Shown here piece after piece: positions 19,922-28,991 of a DNA stretch of 64,000 nucleotides (positions within the stretch are counted from its first letter, which is position 1; each line of letters opens with the position of its first letter). Under the pieces are notes generated by a model. That model did no database searches, was not told the origin of the DNA, and worked only from the letters and a program-made list of their open reading frames with translations. The DNA is taken from contig NC_014839.1 of the NCBI RefSeq assembly GCF_000175935.2, forward strand, positions 330,055 through 394,054, in the 5' to 3' direction. This stretch comes from Pantoea sp. At-9b. GTDB taxonomy: Bacteria > Pseudomonadota > Gammaproteobacteria > Enterobacterales > Enterobacteriaceae. The translations under genes and the position numbers were made by a program.

Positions 19922-20038
19922 TCAGTTTTTACGATTGTACGGTGACCGAATTGTTTTATTGGTGATTATCTTATATACTGAAAAAATAATCACCAAAAGG
20001 AGAATGATATTAATAGCGATAAGCAATAAAGTTTCCAT
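19922..20038 (-). CDS. Possible 38-residue single-span membrane peptide
   Basis: ATG at 20038 opens a short frame: METLLLIAINIILLLVIIFS, then a basic tail YKIITNKTIRSPYNRKN. The profile, a hydrophobic span of about 20 residues plus a positive C-terminus, is typical of small membrane peptides or type I toxins. The ribosome-binding site is weak (AAGAGA). The coding sequence contains an inverted repeat (GGTGATTAT and ATAATCACC, 19959-19995). It could equally be chance in AT-rich DNA. Confidence 0.35.
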   Translation of the reverse strand: METLLLIAINIILLLVIIFSVYKIITNKTIRSPYNRKN

Positions 20039-20759
20039 AATATGTCTCTTAGTCAGTTTGACAACGTAATTATGATTAAAGTTATACGAAGGGACCTGCA
20101 AGCATAAGTAATAGCCTATCACTCTATTCGCGTTGAAAAAATATTGAGAATGGTAAATTATGTATGTGCTTTGTAATTTTATCTTCCCTTTTTTGAAAGG
20201 AATTTTTTGTGCGAAGTGAACCACATCTCGCAGTAAAATACTCGGTGTTAATCTATGAGAACACTGTCATCATTGAGTAGAGTGATTAATTTCTTTTAAT
20301 GGTTTTTTATGAGTTACAAATACAGTTTTAAAAGTATATTTTACCAGTGATTATCATAATTTGAGGGGGTTTTTGCCATCTCTTGCGAAATTACATCTAT
20401 TATACAGATAATATCAGTTAAGGATTTAGGTTCGGTTTAGTAACGGCCATTAAAGTCACATTATAAATTGATAATCACCTTCAAATAATATCTTTTTTAA
20501 GAAGGTCATGTTTATCTTGTGAAGCATAATGATCTCAGCTTATTATTAAACTGGTTGCGCAATAATCATGTTTTATATGACATTATCTACAATGTTTCTT
20601 ACTCTACTTATTGCCATATTATGCTTTTGGGGGGCATGTGTTAACACTGCAGTGTTCTTTACAAAAAAAGCTGGTGCTTTTTACAATAAACTACCAATGA
20701 GACTAGTGAATATCTAATATTCTTGTTTATATATGTCTTTTAAATAATGAGGATATGCT
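20039..20759. other. Long AT-rich intergenic region upstream of the DUF481 gene
   Basis: About 720 bases with very high A+T and no supported gene longer than 40 codons. A short plus-strand frame near 20567-20715 is hydrophobic but weakly supported. The region must contain the promoter of the outer-membrane gene at 20760. High A+T like this often binds H-NS; that is inference. Confidence 0.4.
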
Positions 20760-21518
20760 TTGAAATTACCCTTCATGAAGAAAAAAACTCTCGCCGTAGT
20801 ATGGCTCTTCACAACGTGCCCGGCGTTCGCCAATGTTGATATCTTCACTGTGCCAGATGATCCATCTACAGCGAAAAAGGCATTTACCGGGAATGTTGAA
20901 GGAAGTTACAATCATCAGTCGGGCAATTCACGCAATTCAACTCTCAGTGCAGATTCAACTCTGACTTGGTTCAGGGCAATGAACGCGTATAGCGTATGGG
21001 GTGAAGCATATAACTATACCTCTGATGACACTCGTTCATCTGAAAAATATCAGATGGGGACGCGAGCTAGGCATAATCTTGACGAACGCAATTTTCTTTT
21101 TGGCCAGCTGAGCTGGCTCAGCGATCGTTTTAATGGCTACAGGACCAGGGATACCGGAGTCGTTGGTTATGGAAGGCAGATTGCCAGTGGCCCTGTGCAT
21201 ACTTTACGTATCGAGGCTGGTCCGGGTGTGCGCTACGATGAATATACCGACGGGGGAGAGACAACTCGTGCACTGGCCTATGGTGCACTCAGCTATTCCT
21301 ATAAATTAACGGATAATGCGAGCTTTATTCAGGGGCTGTCGGTCCTTGCTACGCATGACACCACCATCAATTCGGAAACTGGATTACAGGTTAATATTAA
21401 TAAAAGTTTTTCCTTGAAATTAACCTATAACTACACCCATAACTCTAGCCCCCCCTCCAGTGATCCGGAGAAAAGTGACACTAAGACGCAAATATCCATT
21501 GTTTATAATATACCCTGA
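20760..21518 (+). CDS. DUF481 family outer-membrane protein (YdiY-like)
   Basis: A 252-residue protein with a cleavable signal peptide (MKKKTLAVVWLFTTCPAFA) and an alternating beta-strand body, for example GNVEGSYNHQSGNSRNSTLS and LSYSYKLTDNASFIQGLSV, ending in an aromatic strand. This matches the DUF481, salt-induced outer-membrane family. I place the start at a TTG (20760) because AGGAT precedes it; an internal ATG at 20775 lacks a ribosome-binding site. It is intact between two IS3 copies. Confidence 0.82.
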   Translation: MKLPFMKKKTLAVVWLFTTCPAFANVDIFTVPDDPSTAKKAFTGNVEGSYNHQSGNSRNSTLSADSTLTWFRAMNAYSVWGEAYNYTSDDTRSSEKYQMGTRARHNLDERNFLFGQLSWLSDRFNGYRTRDTGVVGYGRQIASGPVHTLRIEAGPGVRYDEYTDGGETTRALAYGALSYSYKLTDNASFIQGLSVLATHDTTINSETGLQVNINKSFSLKLTYNYTHNSSPPSSDPEKSDTKTQISIVYNIP

Positions 21519-21726
21519 TAAATGTCGGTACCTTTTGTACAGAGTATAACTCTGATGTTTGCTGTGCTTTAAAGAAACCGGCCTAAAAGTAGGAAAAGTG
21601 CGGTAATATGTGGGACTGTTGACCGTTAGGCATCTTGGGCCGTTGGGGGCGGTCCCGGTCCGTATAGGGCTTCATAAACTGCGCCGTCTCTACGCAGTGA
21701 CCTGCCCCCAGTATTAGATACAACGA

Positions 21727-22551
21727 TCAGTTAGTAATGTCGGTTTGTTTACCTTCTAATTTTCCATTTCTCCAGCTTGCTTCAAATTCAGACGGCGTCT
21801 GGTAATTCAGCGATGAATGAGGTCTGGACTCGTTATAGTCCTGCCGCCAGTCATCAATGATTTTCCGGGCATGAAGAATATCGCTGAACCAGTGTTCATT
21901 CAGGCATTCATCCCGAAAGTGACCGTTGAAACTCTCAATAAATCCGTTCTGCGTTGGCTTACCTGGCTGGACAAGTCGCAACTCCACACCATGATCAATG
22001 GCCCATTGATCGAGCGCGCGCCAGGTAAATTCCGGGCCCTGATCGGTTCTTCTTGTCGCCGGATAGCCACGAAAGAGCGCGATGCTGTCCAGAATACGCG
22101 TGACCTGAACGCCTGAAATTCCGAAAGCTGCGCTGATGGTCAGACACTCCTTAGTGAAATCATCCACACAGGTCAGGCACTTAATCCGGCGGCCGCTGGC
22201 AAGTGCATCCATGACAAAATCCATCGACTATGTCAGGTTCGGCGCATCCGGGCGAAGAAGCGGAAGCCGCTCAGTCGCCAGACCCTTACGACGTCGTCTG
22301 CGCTTCGCACTCTGGCCGTTAAGGTGGTAAATGCGGTATACCCGCTTGTGGTTGACGTGAAGGCCCTCCCGACGTAATAACTGCCAGATGCGCCGGTAAC
22401 CAAAACGCCTTCGTTCGAGTGCCAGTTCTGTGATACGCCCTGATAAATGTGCATCAGCCGCCGGACGCTGAGCCTCATAGCGGCAGGTCGATAGGGACAA
22501 ACCTGTAAGCCTGCAGGCACGGCGTTGCGACAGACCGGTCGCATCACACAT
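21727..22551 (-). pseudogene. IS3-family OrfB integrase with one in-frame amber stop
   Basis: The frame runs from about 22551 to 21727 but is cut by TAG at 22230-22228, where copy 1 has TGG (the Trp of AWSMDFV). Upstream lies the HTH_21 region (TGLSQRRACRLTGLSLSTCR, RRFGYRRIWQLLRREGLHV). Downstream lies the rve integrase core with Asp in MDFVMDAL, Asp in RRTDQGPEF and Glu in GFIESFNGHF. A single G-to-A change explains the stop. Confidence 0.85.
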
Positions 22552-22583
22552 AAACTTAACGGCTTCCTGCTTCTGGTCTGTCG

Positions 22584-22847
22584 TCAGTATTTTCGCCCCA
22601 GAGCCACCTGAAGTGCCTCCTTATCCAGCATGGCTTCGGCAAAGAGCTTCTTGAGTCTGTCGTTCTCTTCCTCAAGCGACTTGAGGCGCTTAACCTCGGG
22701 CACCTCCATGCCGCCATACTTCTTACGCCAGGTGTAAAAGGTGGCATCAGAAATGGCGTGCTTACGGAAGAGCTCACGGGCAGAAACCCCGGCTTCGGCT
22801 TCGCGGAGGATACTGATGATCTGTTCATCGGAAAAACGCTTCTTCAT
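22584..22847 (-). CDS. IS3-family OrfA (helix-turn-helix transposase subunit)
   Basis: An 87-residue protein with an N-terminal helix-turn-helix (RFSDEQIISILREAEAG, FRKHAISDATFYTWRKKYGG) and a C-terminal leucine zipper (LKSLEEENDRLKKLFAEAML). It binds the inverted ends. In this family OrfA and OrfB are normally joined by programmed -1 frameshifting near the end of orfA. Confidence 0.9.
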   Translation of the reverse strand: MKKRFSDEQIISILREAEAGVSARELFRKHAISDATFYTWRKKYGGMEVPEVKRLKSLEEENDRLKKLFAEAMLDKEALQVALGRKY

Positions 22848-23030
22848 GGGGATGCCCTCACGTTGCTAATGAAGACATTACTAACATCGCGGTGTGTTAA
22901 TCAACGGGGAGCAGATCATGATATTAACAATGTTGAACCGGTTTTACTGATGCACAAATGTATACTCAGGGTTAAAGAGTAATGTTTCGTGGGGGGCAGG
23001 GCAAATGGCAGGAATGTTTGTAATTAACAA

Positions 23031-24013
23031 GGCTTTGTTGAATAAATCATATTCCAGGCGAGGCTTTCTACAAGAGATTCATTCTCAGGCTAAACGCACG
23101 CGTTCTGGCATGCCAGCCTTCATCATTTTGTTCAGCGCACGCACCATGGTAAAAGCCTCTGCTACCTGACCGTCGTAGTCACGCAATGTCAGTGAACCAC
23201 CGGGAAGCTGTTTTAGACGGTAAATGGGTGTTTCCGCTATCAAGCGACGACTGTAATCTCTTGTCCATCTCCACCGGCCATTACTTCTACTCAGTCGCTG
23301 GTTTGCAACAGCACCATTGCGGTCTGTGTAGTCACCAGCCCAGTAACCTGCACCCTTTGTGGTGGGATGAGGCACTGATTTTCTTACTACGTAATTCATC
23401 GTGGCATAACCGGCTCTTATAAGCACCGTCCGCAGTGGCTGACCTGATTTTTCGGTGGGGCTGCCGGATTAAGCCGGGAAAAGCCTCTGAGTCCGGAACG
23501 TTGTTCAGCGACAGGTCCGACGGTGTTCTTTGCCGTGTTTTTTGGCCTTCACCGAAGAATTTCAGCCCTGTGGAATCAATCACCAGTTTGGCTATCTCAC
23601 CTCGGGAGGGGCTTTAAACAGACGCTAACCGACTTTGCCAGTTTGCTGACGCTGCTGCAATCCGGGCAACGCAGCGGGACGCCCATAAGGAAAAAATGGA
23701 ATCAATAAATCCCTGAGCAGCCCGCAGGGTGAGTTGAGATATTCGTTTAATCATCAGTACGGTAGTGATGGCAAGGTCAGGATAGCGCTGAGGTCGTTCC
23801 CATGATAACGGTGTTGCAGTTTCGTACCATGCACTTAACCGCTTAATGATCCAGCCAGAAGGTGATGGAGCCAAGGTTGATAAGGGCTTTGTTTTAGGTC
23901 TTCCAGTTGGTGATTCTGAACTTCTGCTTTGCCACGGGGATTGCCTATGTTATCAGGATAATGCGTGTTCTGATCGTGAGATTGAGCAAAAGTTCGATTT
24001 ATTCAACAAAGAC
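23031..24013 (-). mobile_element. IS903/IS5-family remnant
   Basis: The inverted ends are clear: GGCTTTGTTGAATAAATC at 23031 and its near-complement GATTTATTCAACAAAGAC ending at 24013. Between them the minus strand carries pieces of an IS5-type DDE transposase in different frames. SAWYETATPLSWERPQRYPD and FIDSIFSL belong to the N-terminal part, IDSTGLKFFGEG to the catalytic part, and SRRLIAETPIYRLKQLPGG to the C-terminal part. Multiple frameshifts make it inactive, but both ends survive. Confidence 0.85.
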
Positions 24014-24081
24014 GAGCCGCGGTTGAACTCTGGGAAGCTTAGCGCCTCAAAAGCTGTTACTAAAGAGTTTTTACTACAGCC

Positions 24082-24240
24082 TTAGGTTTGTCTGCGAGCT
24101 ATTTCCCCACGCAGGGCATTAACAATAAACTTAGCGTTGCTTTCGCCGTCTTGTTTAACAGCCTCCATACTCTCAAAAATCTCATTAGGAATGCGGGCCG
24201 TAAATGATTGTGAGTTTTTATTTTCTTTGGCAGTTGCCAT
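24082..24240 (-). CDS. Small YlcI/YnfO-like (DUF3950) putative RHH protein
   Basis: A 52-residue ORF from ATG at 24240, preceded by AAGGAGC. The sequence SQSFTARIPNEIFESMEAVK, then ESNAKFIVNALRGEIARRQ, fits the YlcI/YnfO (DUF3950) pattern, and a beta strand followed by two helices suggests a ribbon-helix-helix DNA-binding fold. Members occur on prophages and plasmids. It is downstream of another small gene on the same strand and probably cotranscribed with it. Confidence 0.7.
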   Translation of the reverse strand: MATAKENKNSQSFTARIPNEIFESMEAVKQDGESNAKFIVNALRGEIARRQT

Positions 24241-24306
24241 AAGTAAAGCTCCTTATGGTTGTGCGCCTGAATCCTCATCAGATCTCGCACCAGAAATAGA
24301 GACCAC

Positions 24307-24477
24307 TCAGTTGTCAGACTTTCTGTCATGTTCGCGCCGTTGCTGCATGAATTCTTCAGCATCCTTCTTTGCTTTTTCAGCAAGTTCTGCAATTTTTTCT
24401 TCGGGAATAAGTTCTGCTGCCTCATGCATTTTTACCAGACCGTCACTTACATTAGTTTTCAGCGGATCTGTGCTCAT
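24307..24477 (-). CDS. Small acidic-basic helical protein, unknown
   Basis: A 56-residue ORF from ATG at 24477 with a good ribosome-binding site (GAGGAGTGAATC). The protein is highly charged and probably one long helix: VKMHEAAELIPEEKIAELAE, then KAKKDAEEFMQQRREHDRK. It lies 66 bases upstream of the DUF3950 gene on the same strand. The arrangement, two small cotranscribed genes with one likely DNA binder, resembles a toxin-antitoxin or regulatory pair, but no toxin signature is visible. Confidence 0.55.
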   Translation of the reverse strand: MSTDPLKTNVSDGLVKMHEAAELIPEEKIAELAEKAKKDAEEFMQQRREHDRKSDN

Positions 24478-24610
24478 GATTCACTCCTCAGCAAAGATGG
24501 ATGGAAGCCTGAGCATAACGCTATTGAAAAAAACGGTTTTAGGCATTTCGCGCTTTCTGGCTGAGGCACAATCCCTACTCCGACCAGAGATTCAGGAACA
24601 ATTCTGGCCG

Positions 24611-24889
24611 CTATAGCCTATCTCCGGAAGCCTTGGCCCATGCCAGACCGCCAAGATTGACTATCTCACCCTGAAGGTAATTTCTGGCATTGATAATGGC
24701 ATTGTCAAGGAGAAAGGGACTTTTCCATTCGTAATAGCTGATGGCTGGAAGCCTGACGCAGGTAAGTCTGTCGCTGTCGAGAAATACACGAAACCTTATA
24801 GTTCTTACTTCAGTTGCCTCAAACTCGAGGTCGTAATCATTGAAGGCGCTGACGATTTTCTTATATGCCTCGGTTTTATTGTATCGCAT
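24611..24889 (-). CDS. Uncharacterised 92-residue protein, paralogue of 14007-14276
   Basis: ATG at 24889 gives MRYNKTEAYKKIVSAFNDYD and is preferred over an upstream ATG because the paralogue at 14276 starts at the same residue. Conserved features are the MRYNK start, LEFE followed by a RIRV/RFRV strand, and VRLPAISYYEW. It is probably a small soluble alpha/beta protein. The family is unknown to me. It is upstream of two other small leftward genes and may be transcribed with them. Confidence 0.6.
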   Translation of the reverse strand: MRYNKTEAYKKIVSAFNDYDLEFEATEVRTIRFRVFLDSDRLTCVRLPAISYYEWKSPFLLDNAIINARNYLQGEIVNLGGLAWAKASGDRL

Positions 24890-25176
24890 GTGTTTACCTT
24901 GGTTCTCTAACTGGTGAATAGACACCGAACTGGCAGTTATGTGCCCTCGGGTAAGAATATTTACATTAATCAGTCTTTATCTTTCGGAGTGTTAACATAC
25001 CCATTGCGTATTAGTTTGCGCTGGCGTTGTTTTATCCCGCAGGGAAGGTGAGCCGCACAGTAACCGGCTGTATGGATGTCTGTGGATGTTTGGTGCTTTG
25101 ATGGCGATGTTTTGAGCAGGTGCTATGTGTATGTTACCTGAACACACCATGCTGACCAAAGCCAAATGCGTTTTTA

Positions 25177-25735
25177 TTGGTACTCACCACCTTGATGTTA
25201 TCCGGTCATCTGGCCGGCAGATATGGACCGGACGGCAGACTGACACAATCTATTGTCCTGTCGGCCAAATCGCTGCTTGATAATAAAAACACGGCCATGA
25301 AAGTGGGACTGACTGTGGATTTGGCAATACCGCTCGGGTTTGCTGCTAATCGTGGCGGGTGGATCAAGCTGGCTGAGGATGAAGCGGTGTCCCGTCGTGC
25401 AGGAGGTGGACATGCACTTGGAAGACATATTGGAAAAAAACCGGAAGAGTTGTTTATGAGACTGAAAAGCCGTCACGGACTGCAAAAATTGATCTGAAGC
25501 TGATTTCAAGATTTCTCAGCGATAATAAAACCAAGTTCTGATGTGGGTGAAAATACACCGTTAAACCTTCCGTAAGGGTGCTCCTGAGCCTGATGTTCTC
25601 TCATCCAACAAGTATTCCAGTTCAGCGTGATTCCCGGCAGGTTAAGTACTGCTACAGGGTTCGCGTTGTAATTGAACTCAATCTATATAATGGTAAAACC
25701 TACTTTCTGCTGACTGCTTTACTGCAGATATAAGC
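25177..25735 (+). pseudogene. CDI-type toxin remnant with bacterial RNase A-like domain
   Basis: The clearest part is LAEDEAVSRRAGGGHALGRH, then IGKKPEELFMRLKS, which matches the GGHxxxxHVG signature of the bacterial RNase A-like domain at the C-terminus of CdiA and related polymorphic toxins. After a stop near 25497 the similarity continues in other frames (ISRFLSDNKTK, then VRVVIELNLYNGKTYFLLTA near 25650-25720). There are several frameshifts and stops and no N-terminal delivery region, so this is an orphan toxin-tip fragment. Confidence 0.6.
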
Positions 25736-25775
25736 GAAGGGCAGAATCGACATCAGAGCGCTGGGTGATCCGTTG

Positions 25776-26031
25776 AAATTTATTTCGCTCAGGATTATGA
25801 CCTCATTTATGACAATGAAAAATTTGAACCAAAGATTGATGCATTTCTGGCGGTATCACATAAAGGAATGAGATACGCTGTGATAGATGATATCGACCTT
25901 TTCATCAATGAATGCGATGATTTGAAGAAGGACTTCAGATGCACATTCGTTCCCGAACCGTGCGGCACCACACCCGTTGAATTTCTTCAGTTGATCAGGG
26001 ATAAGGTCAGACGGGCGCTGAAGGATGAATA
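25776..26031 (+). pseudogene. CDI immunity protein remnant
   Basis: Directly after the toxin remnant, a frame without a start codon encodes EIYFAQDYDLIYDNEKFEPK, then YAVIDDIDLFINECDDLKKD and PVEFLQLIRDKVRRALKDE. The pattern FxQDYDLIY near the start and a final helix fits contact-dependent-inhibition immunity proteins (CdiI_2-like). A stop precedes the frame at about 25770, so the N-terminus is lost or frameshifted. Position directly behind a toxin tip supports the call. Confidence 0.55.
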
Positions 26032-26081
26032 GAGCCGTCAGTGGCTGGCATGACACCGGGCATACTGAGCAGAGAGAGCAT

Positions 26082-26363
26082 ATGGTCACTGATAAAAAAG
26101 CCGAAGAATTGGAAGAAAAAGGATTTTTTCGGCGGGCTGCCACTCGTTGGGCAGAAGTGGCAAGAAACAGCGTCACAGATGATGAGCGGGAGCAGGCAGT
26201 GAGTCATCAGAAGCGATGCCTGAGGCAGTTGGAGCCAGCACAACGCGAACCTGACGCACAGTATAAGTTGCGGCAAGCGGCCAGTAAAACCGAGAAAGAG
26301 ATGGGAATAGATCGCGATCGAAAAGGCAGGCTGAGAAGACGAAATGACAATAACTCCCGATAA
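26082..26363 (+). CDS. PerC-family transcriptional regulator
   Basis: A 93-residue protein with the PerC motif ELEEKGFFRRAATRWAEVAR near residues 7-26, then DEREQAVSHQKRCLRQ, and a basic C-terminus RDRKGRLRRRNDNN. PerC-like proteins are small transcriptional activators on enterobacterial plasmids and prophages. The ATG at 26082, preceded by GAGAGAG, is preferred to one at 26025 that would add 19 unrelated residues. Its target is unknown. Confidence 0.65.
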   Translation: MVTDKKAEELEEKGFFRRAATRWAEVARNSVTDDEREQAVSHQKRCLRQLEPAQREPDAQYKLRQAASKTEKEMGIDRDRKGRLRRRNDNNSR

Positions 26364-26685
26364 TAACTTTCATAACAGGCTTAGGCACCCTGCTGTTTCT
26401 GACTGGTAATAACTATTATGCCCGCACTGTCGACAGTTCACAGGGAAGGATGCTTGGTGATGGAATCGCACGGATCGCTAGCCTACCTTGGGGTACAAGG
26501 TAGGCTGCAAAGATGGGATCCAACTGACAAGGCTTCTGTACGGGGTTGAACCGCTGCCCTGCATACATTGTGTCGCAATTGCCAGCAGGAAAGAAGGCAG
26601 AGTAATCAGATAGTTCGGTGGCAGCCATTTCCAAAGTTAACAGCATGAGGTATATGTTTTTACAACCACCGGTTTCATGAGCGGT
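26364..26685. other. Intergenic stretch, nothing recognised
   Basis: About 320 bases containing an imperfect inverted repeat around 26478-26505 (GCCTACCTTG and CAAGGTAGGC), which could act as a transcription terminator although no T-run follows. No gene is supported. Confidence 0.4.
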
Positions 26686-26856
26686 CTATTTTTTACCCAA
26701 CCAGATTTCCCACTCCATGTGCCCCCATACCAGCAACATAATGCAGTCCGATAAGGTCATATAATCCTGAGAACAATGACCGAATGGAATGGCTATGAGG
26801 GAAGATGCAGAAATAAGAGCAGCAATTCTGACACCCCACTTTATTACCTTACCCAT
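26686..26856 (-). CDS. Small membrane or secreted protein, unknown
   Basis: A 56-residue ORF from ATG at 26856, with GAGGTG eight bases upstream; a second ATG lies six bases earlier. The N-terminus looks like a signal anchor (MGKVIKWGVRIAALISASSL, then IAIPFG). It is followed by a cysteine-containing segment and a second hydrophobic stretch (CIMLLVWGHMEWEIWLG). No family recognised. Support rests on the ribosome-binding site and the hydrophobic pattern. Confidence 0.45.
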   Translation of the reverse strand: MGKVIKWGVRIAALISASSLIAIPFGHCSQDYMTLSDCIMLLVWGHMEWEIWLGKK

Positions 26857-27648
26857 ACCCATATCACCTCGTGAGTATCAGATTAACTCAGCGGAATATC
26901 CTTTCTGCCAAACCTACCTCACACAAGCTAATTGACGGTATGTGTCGCAATCTTTTCATTAAACGGTGTGTTTTAACACTTTGTGCGGTTTATTGTGTTT
27001 TCACCCAAGTGCTGGTAAATCCTTTTTGTAAGGTAAAAATCAGCACAGTATAAATGTGGTACTGGTGTAGTGCTTAGTCGGATACGGTAAGGCAACAGGA
27101 GTTTTGTTGTTCTAATAATTCCATTTTATGAATAATATCAACTGCATAAATATTATTTGAAGTTGGCATGAAAGTGAAGCAGGGCACACAGGCTGGGGGG
27201 CCGAGCACTGAAAGGGAGTGGGCTGCGGCAGAACAAATTAAGCCCGAACTCGAGACGGCGACAGATTACGATGTGGTGCCGAAAGGCTATATGGCAGACC
27301 CTTGATTCGGGTGCAAAACGCATCCGGGATTACAGAGTTTATCCCGACCCTAGTGACGGGAGTTCACCTTACGGCGCTGCGTGATGCTGAAAGCCTGGCT
27401 GGCTACGTGGTTACTCTTGCCAGCATTCAGCCCGGTTTTACCACACCTAACTGTCTTCAACGGCAGTATGATGCCATCTGATGAAAAACCGTCTGCCGCA
27501 CCTGCTGGGAATTTAACGCATTTAAAAGGCATAGTGAAAGCCTATGTAAATTCACAGCCAGCCCCCACGCGCTGAATGTTTCCATGTGTGCTTCAGAATT
27601 CGTCATTCGCATAAAGAGCAGAAACCCAAAGTAATCCGCCATAAAGCT
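26857..27648. other. Degraded or non-coding stretch
   Basis: About 790 bases with no supported gene. Between about 27190 and 27600 the plus strand has protein-like pieces in changing frames (GPSTEREWAAAEQIKPELET, then GLHLTALRDAESLAGYVVTL), suggesting a lost gene that I cannot identify. Confidence 0.4.
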
Positions 27649-27795
27649 GAACACTCGCCGGACCGCAGGGCATGCATCCGCAACGTGTACAGTGATATTC
27701 TGCAGGCAGGCGCGTACGGGTGCTACAATGCCCTGTATGAAGATGGTCGTATTTCGAACGACCGTAATCGCGAATTTCCTTTACCGCAAGGGTGA
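27649..27795 (+). mobile_element. IS66-family transposase fragment
   Basis: About 48 residues (EHSPDRRACIRNVYSDILQA, then GAYGCYNALYEDGRI) resemble the catalytic core of IS66 TnpC, where the pattern is YSPDR, HP, LQxDAYxGYNALYxxGRI. The similarity ends abruptly at a stop. It differs from the corresponding segment of the intact IS66 at 33041-34636, so it comes from another element. Confidence 0.55.
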
Positions 27796-28287
27796 GTGTG
27801 GCAGCCCGATAACCAGCGTGCTTCCGCCCTGGGTAGGGTCTCAACTGGCGCCCTTACAGCCTTAAACTGCATGGTTTTACCGGTGTCGACAAAACCCCTG
27901 TACCGCCGTAAAGCGGTCAGAACTCAGCAGAATGAGTGTGAGGGCGGCCTGCTGCCCGGGGTGAGTCTACTGATAAAGCCCGGGTCGATGGTGCCCACCA
28001 GCGGCGGTACATCGCATTCTTGGCGGCTGCAATCTTCCCGATAATTGTCTTTTCCATTTCCAGCATTGCGCAGGGGACAGAACCCGATGCACTGCGGACT
28101 TTCACCCGCATTAGCACGCCCCTGCCGTGGAAATTCATGCAATCTGAAGGATTGGCACCGGAGCTGTCTGATGGCCATCCGGCAAATCACAGGCGTAAAA
28201 AAAGCAGGCACCTGCCTGCTTCTTCCACAGCGAAGAATTCCCCCCCGGGAAAATCCGCCCCGTCAAAATAGCGAAACTGGAGAGTTT
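27796..28287. other. Left margin of the duplicated leading-region module
   Basis: Weak coding remnants. The segment STPLPWKFMQ, then LAPELSDG at about 28110-28170, resembles the 44-residue protein at 30625-30759 (TSLPGKFTPP, LSPELAGR) but is frameshifted. A hairpin follows at 28202-28221. This suggests the duplication begins near 28100. Confidence 0.45.
28202..28224 (+). terminator. Hairpin AAGCAGGC-loop-GCCTGCTT, module copy 1
   Basis: A perfect 8-bp stem with a four-base loop, flanked by A-rich sequence on the left and TTCTTCC on the right. The same structure follows the 44-residue gene in module copy 2 (30763-30785). It is probably a Rho-independent terminator. Confidence 0.65.
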
Positions 28288-28435
28288 ATGAATTCTGACC
28301 AACTAACTATGGCACAGGCACAGGCATTTGTAAATGGCCTCAGAAATGGCCGAGGGCCACCATGCGGCCCTTGCCGTTCCGGCAGTGACCGCAGTTAATG
28401 CGGGCTTATATGCAATGATGGAGGCAAAAATATGA
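28288..28435 (+). pseudogene. Leading-region orf-a, copy 1 (frameshifted)
   Basis: Begins MNSDQLTMAQAQAFVNGLRN with a ribosome-binding site GGAGAG. The frame shifts after GLRNGRG, while the DNA continues to match copy 2 (30843-30992) up to the ATGATGGAGGCAAAA motif that overlaps the next start. The intact protein would be about 48 residues. Function unknown. Confidence 0.6.
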
Positions 28436-28903
28436 ATACGGAAACCACTCTGAATGCAGCACCAGCGCTGACGGCGGTCACCCAGGCCGATATCGCCCGT
28501 GGGTGCATACTGCTTTATCCGTCTTGATAACGGCGATGAGTCTTTTTTCCACAACGGTCACTGGCTGGACGGAGCAAGCACCGACAGGAGCAAACCTTCT
28601 GTACTCGGTCTGGTACAGCGGGTGGCAAGGGCAGGGGTAAATTCCTGCGCTGCATTAAGCTTATCGTCACGGGGTGTGAAACGCGGCAGGGGCGGTGCGT
28701 GCACTTCTGTAGTGACCTGCTGCTAAGCGGTATCAATAGCAACCTGTGATTTACGGTGCTCCCGGATGAGGACTGGTTTGCGGCATTGAGCGCATTCTGG
28801 TGATGACGGCGTGGCGGAGAACGTGGTCAGTATGACGCCGTTGCGGGACAACCCGTCCTGTACCGACTGGAAAGTTATCTGTAACCGAAAAGTTATCATC
28901 TGA
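28432..28903 (+). pseudogene. Leading-region orf-b, copy 1 (deleted and frameshifted)
   Basis: The copy starts MNTETTLNAAPALTAVTQAD but loses a few bases after DIAR, so the frame shifts. A second deletion removes the segment between FLRC and LIVTGCETRQGR. DNA similarity to copy 2 (30989-31558) continues to the shared ending VICNRKVI. Function unknown; only decayed copies are present here. Confidence 0.65.
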
Positions 28904-28912
28904 CGGAAAAAA

Positions 28913-28936
28913 GGCAGGGGGGTACCCCTGCCCGTT
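28913..28936 (+). terminator. Hairpin after orf-b, copy 1
   Basis: GGCAGGGG and CCCCTGCC form an 8-bp stem with a four-base loop just after the orf-b stop, followed by a short T-rich stretch. The same hairpin follows orf-b in copy 2. Confidence 0.65.
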
Positions 28937-28991
28937 TCCGCCATCGGTCCGGTAAAACCGGTGACATTACCTGAACCTCGGAGAAGCATCC

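Larger units (their letters stand above)
21698..22918 (-). mobile_element. IS3-family element, copy 2
   Basis: A 1,221-base element with ends TGACCTGCCCCCAGTATTAG (left) and TGATCTGCTCCCCGTTGATT (right, inverted). It is closely similar to copy 1 at 18464-19680 and in the same orientation. orfA is intact, but orfB has one amber codon, so transposition would need suppression or help from elsewhere. Flanking bases show no convincing direct repeat. The two copies bracket the DUF481 gene, making a composite-like arrangement. Confidence 0.88.

Noticed and set aside
20567..20715. Short hydrophobic ORF before the DUF481 gene
   Set aside because: It lies in very AT-rich DNA and lacks a convincing ribosome-binding site; a chance hydrophobic frame is as likely.
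18464..22918. Composite transposon carrying the DUF481 gene
   Set aside because: The two IS3 copies are in the same orientation and bracket the gene, but both transposases are broken and no outer target duplication is seen, so mobility as a unit cannot be claimed.
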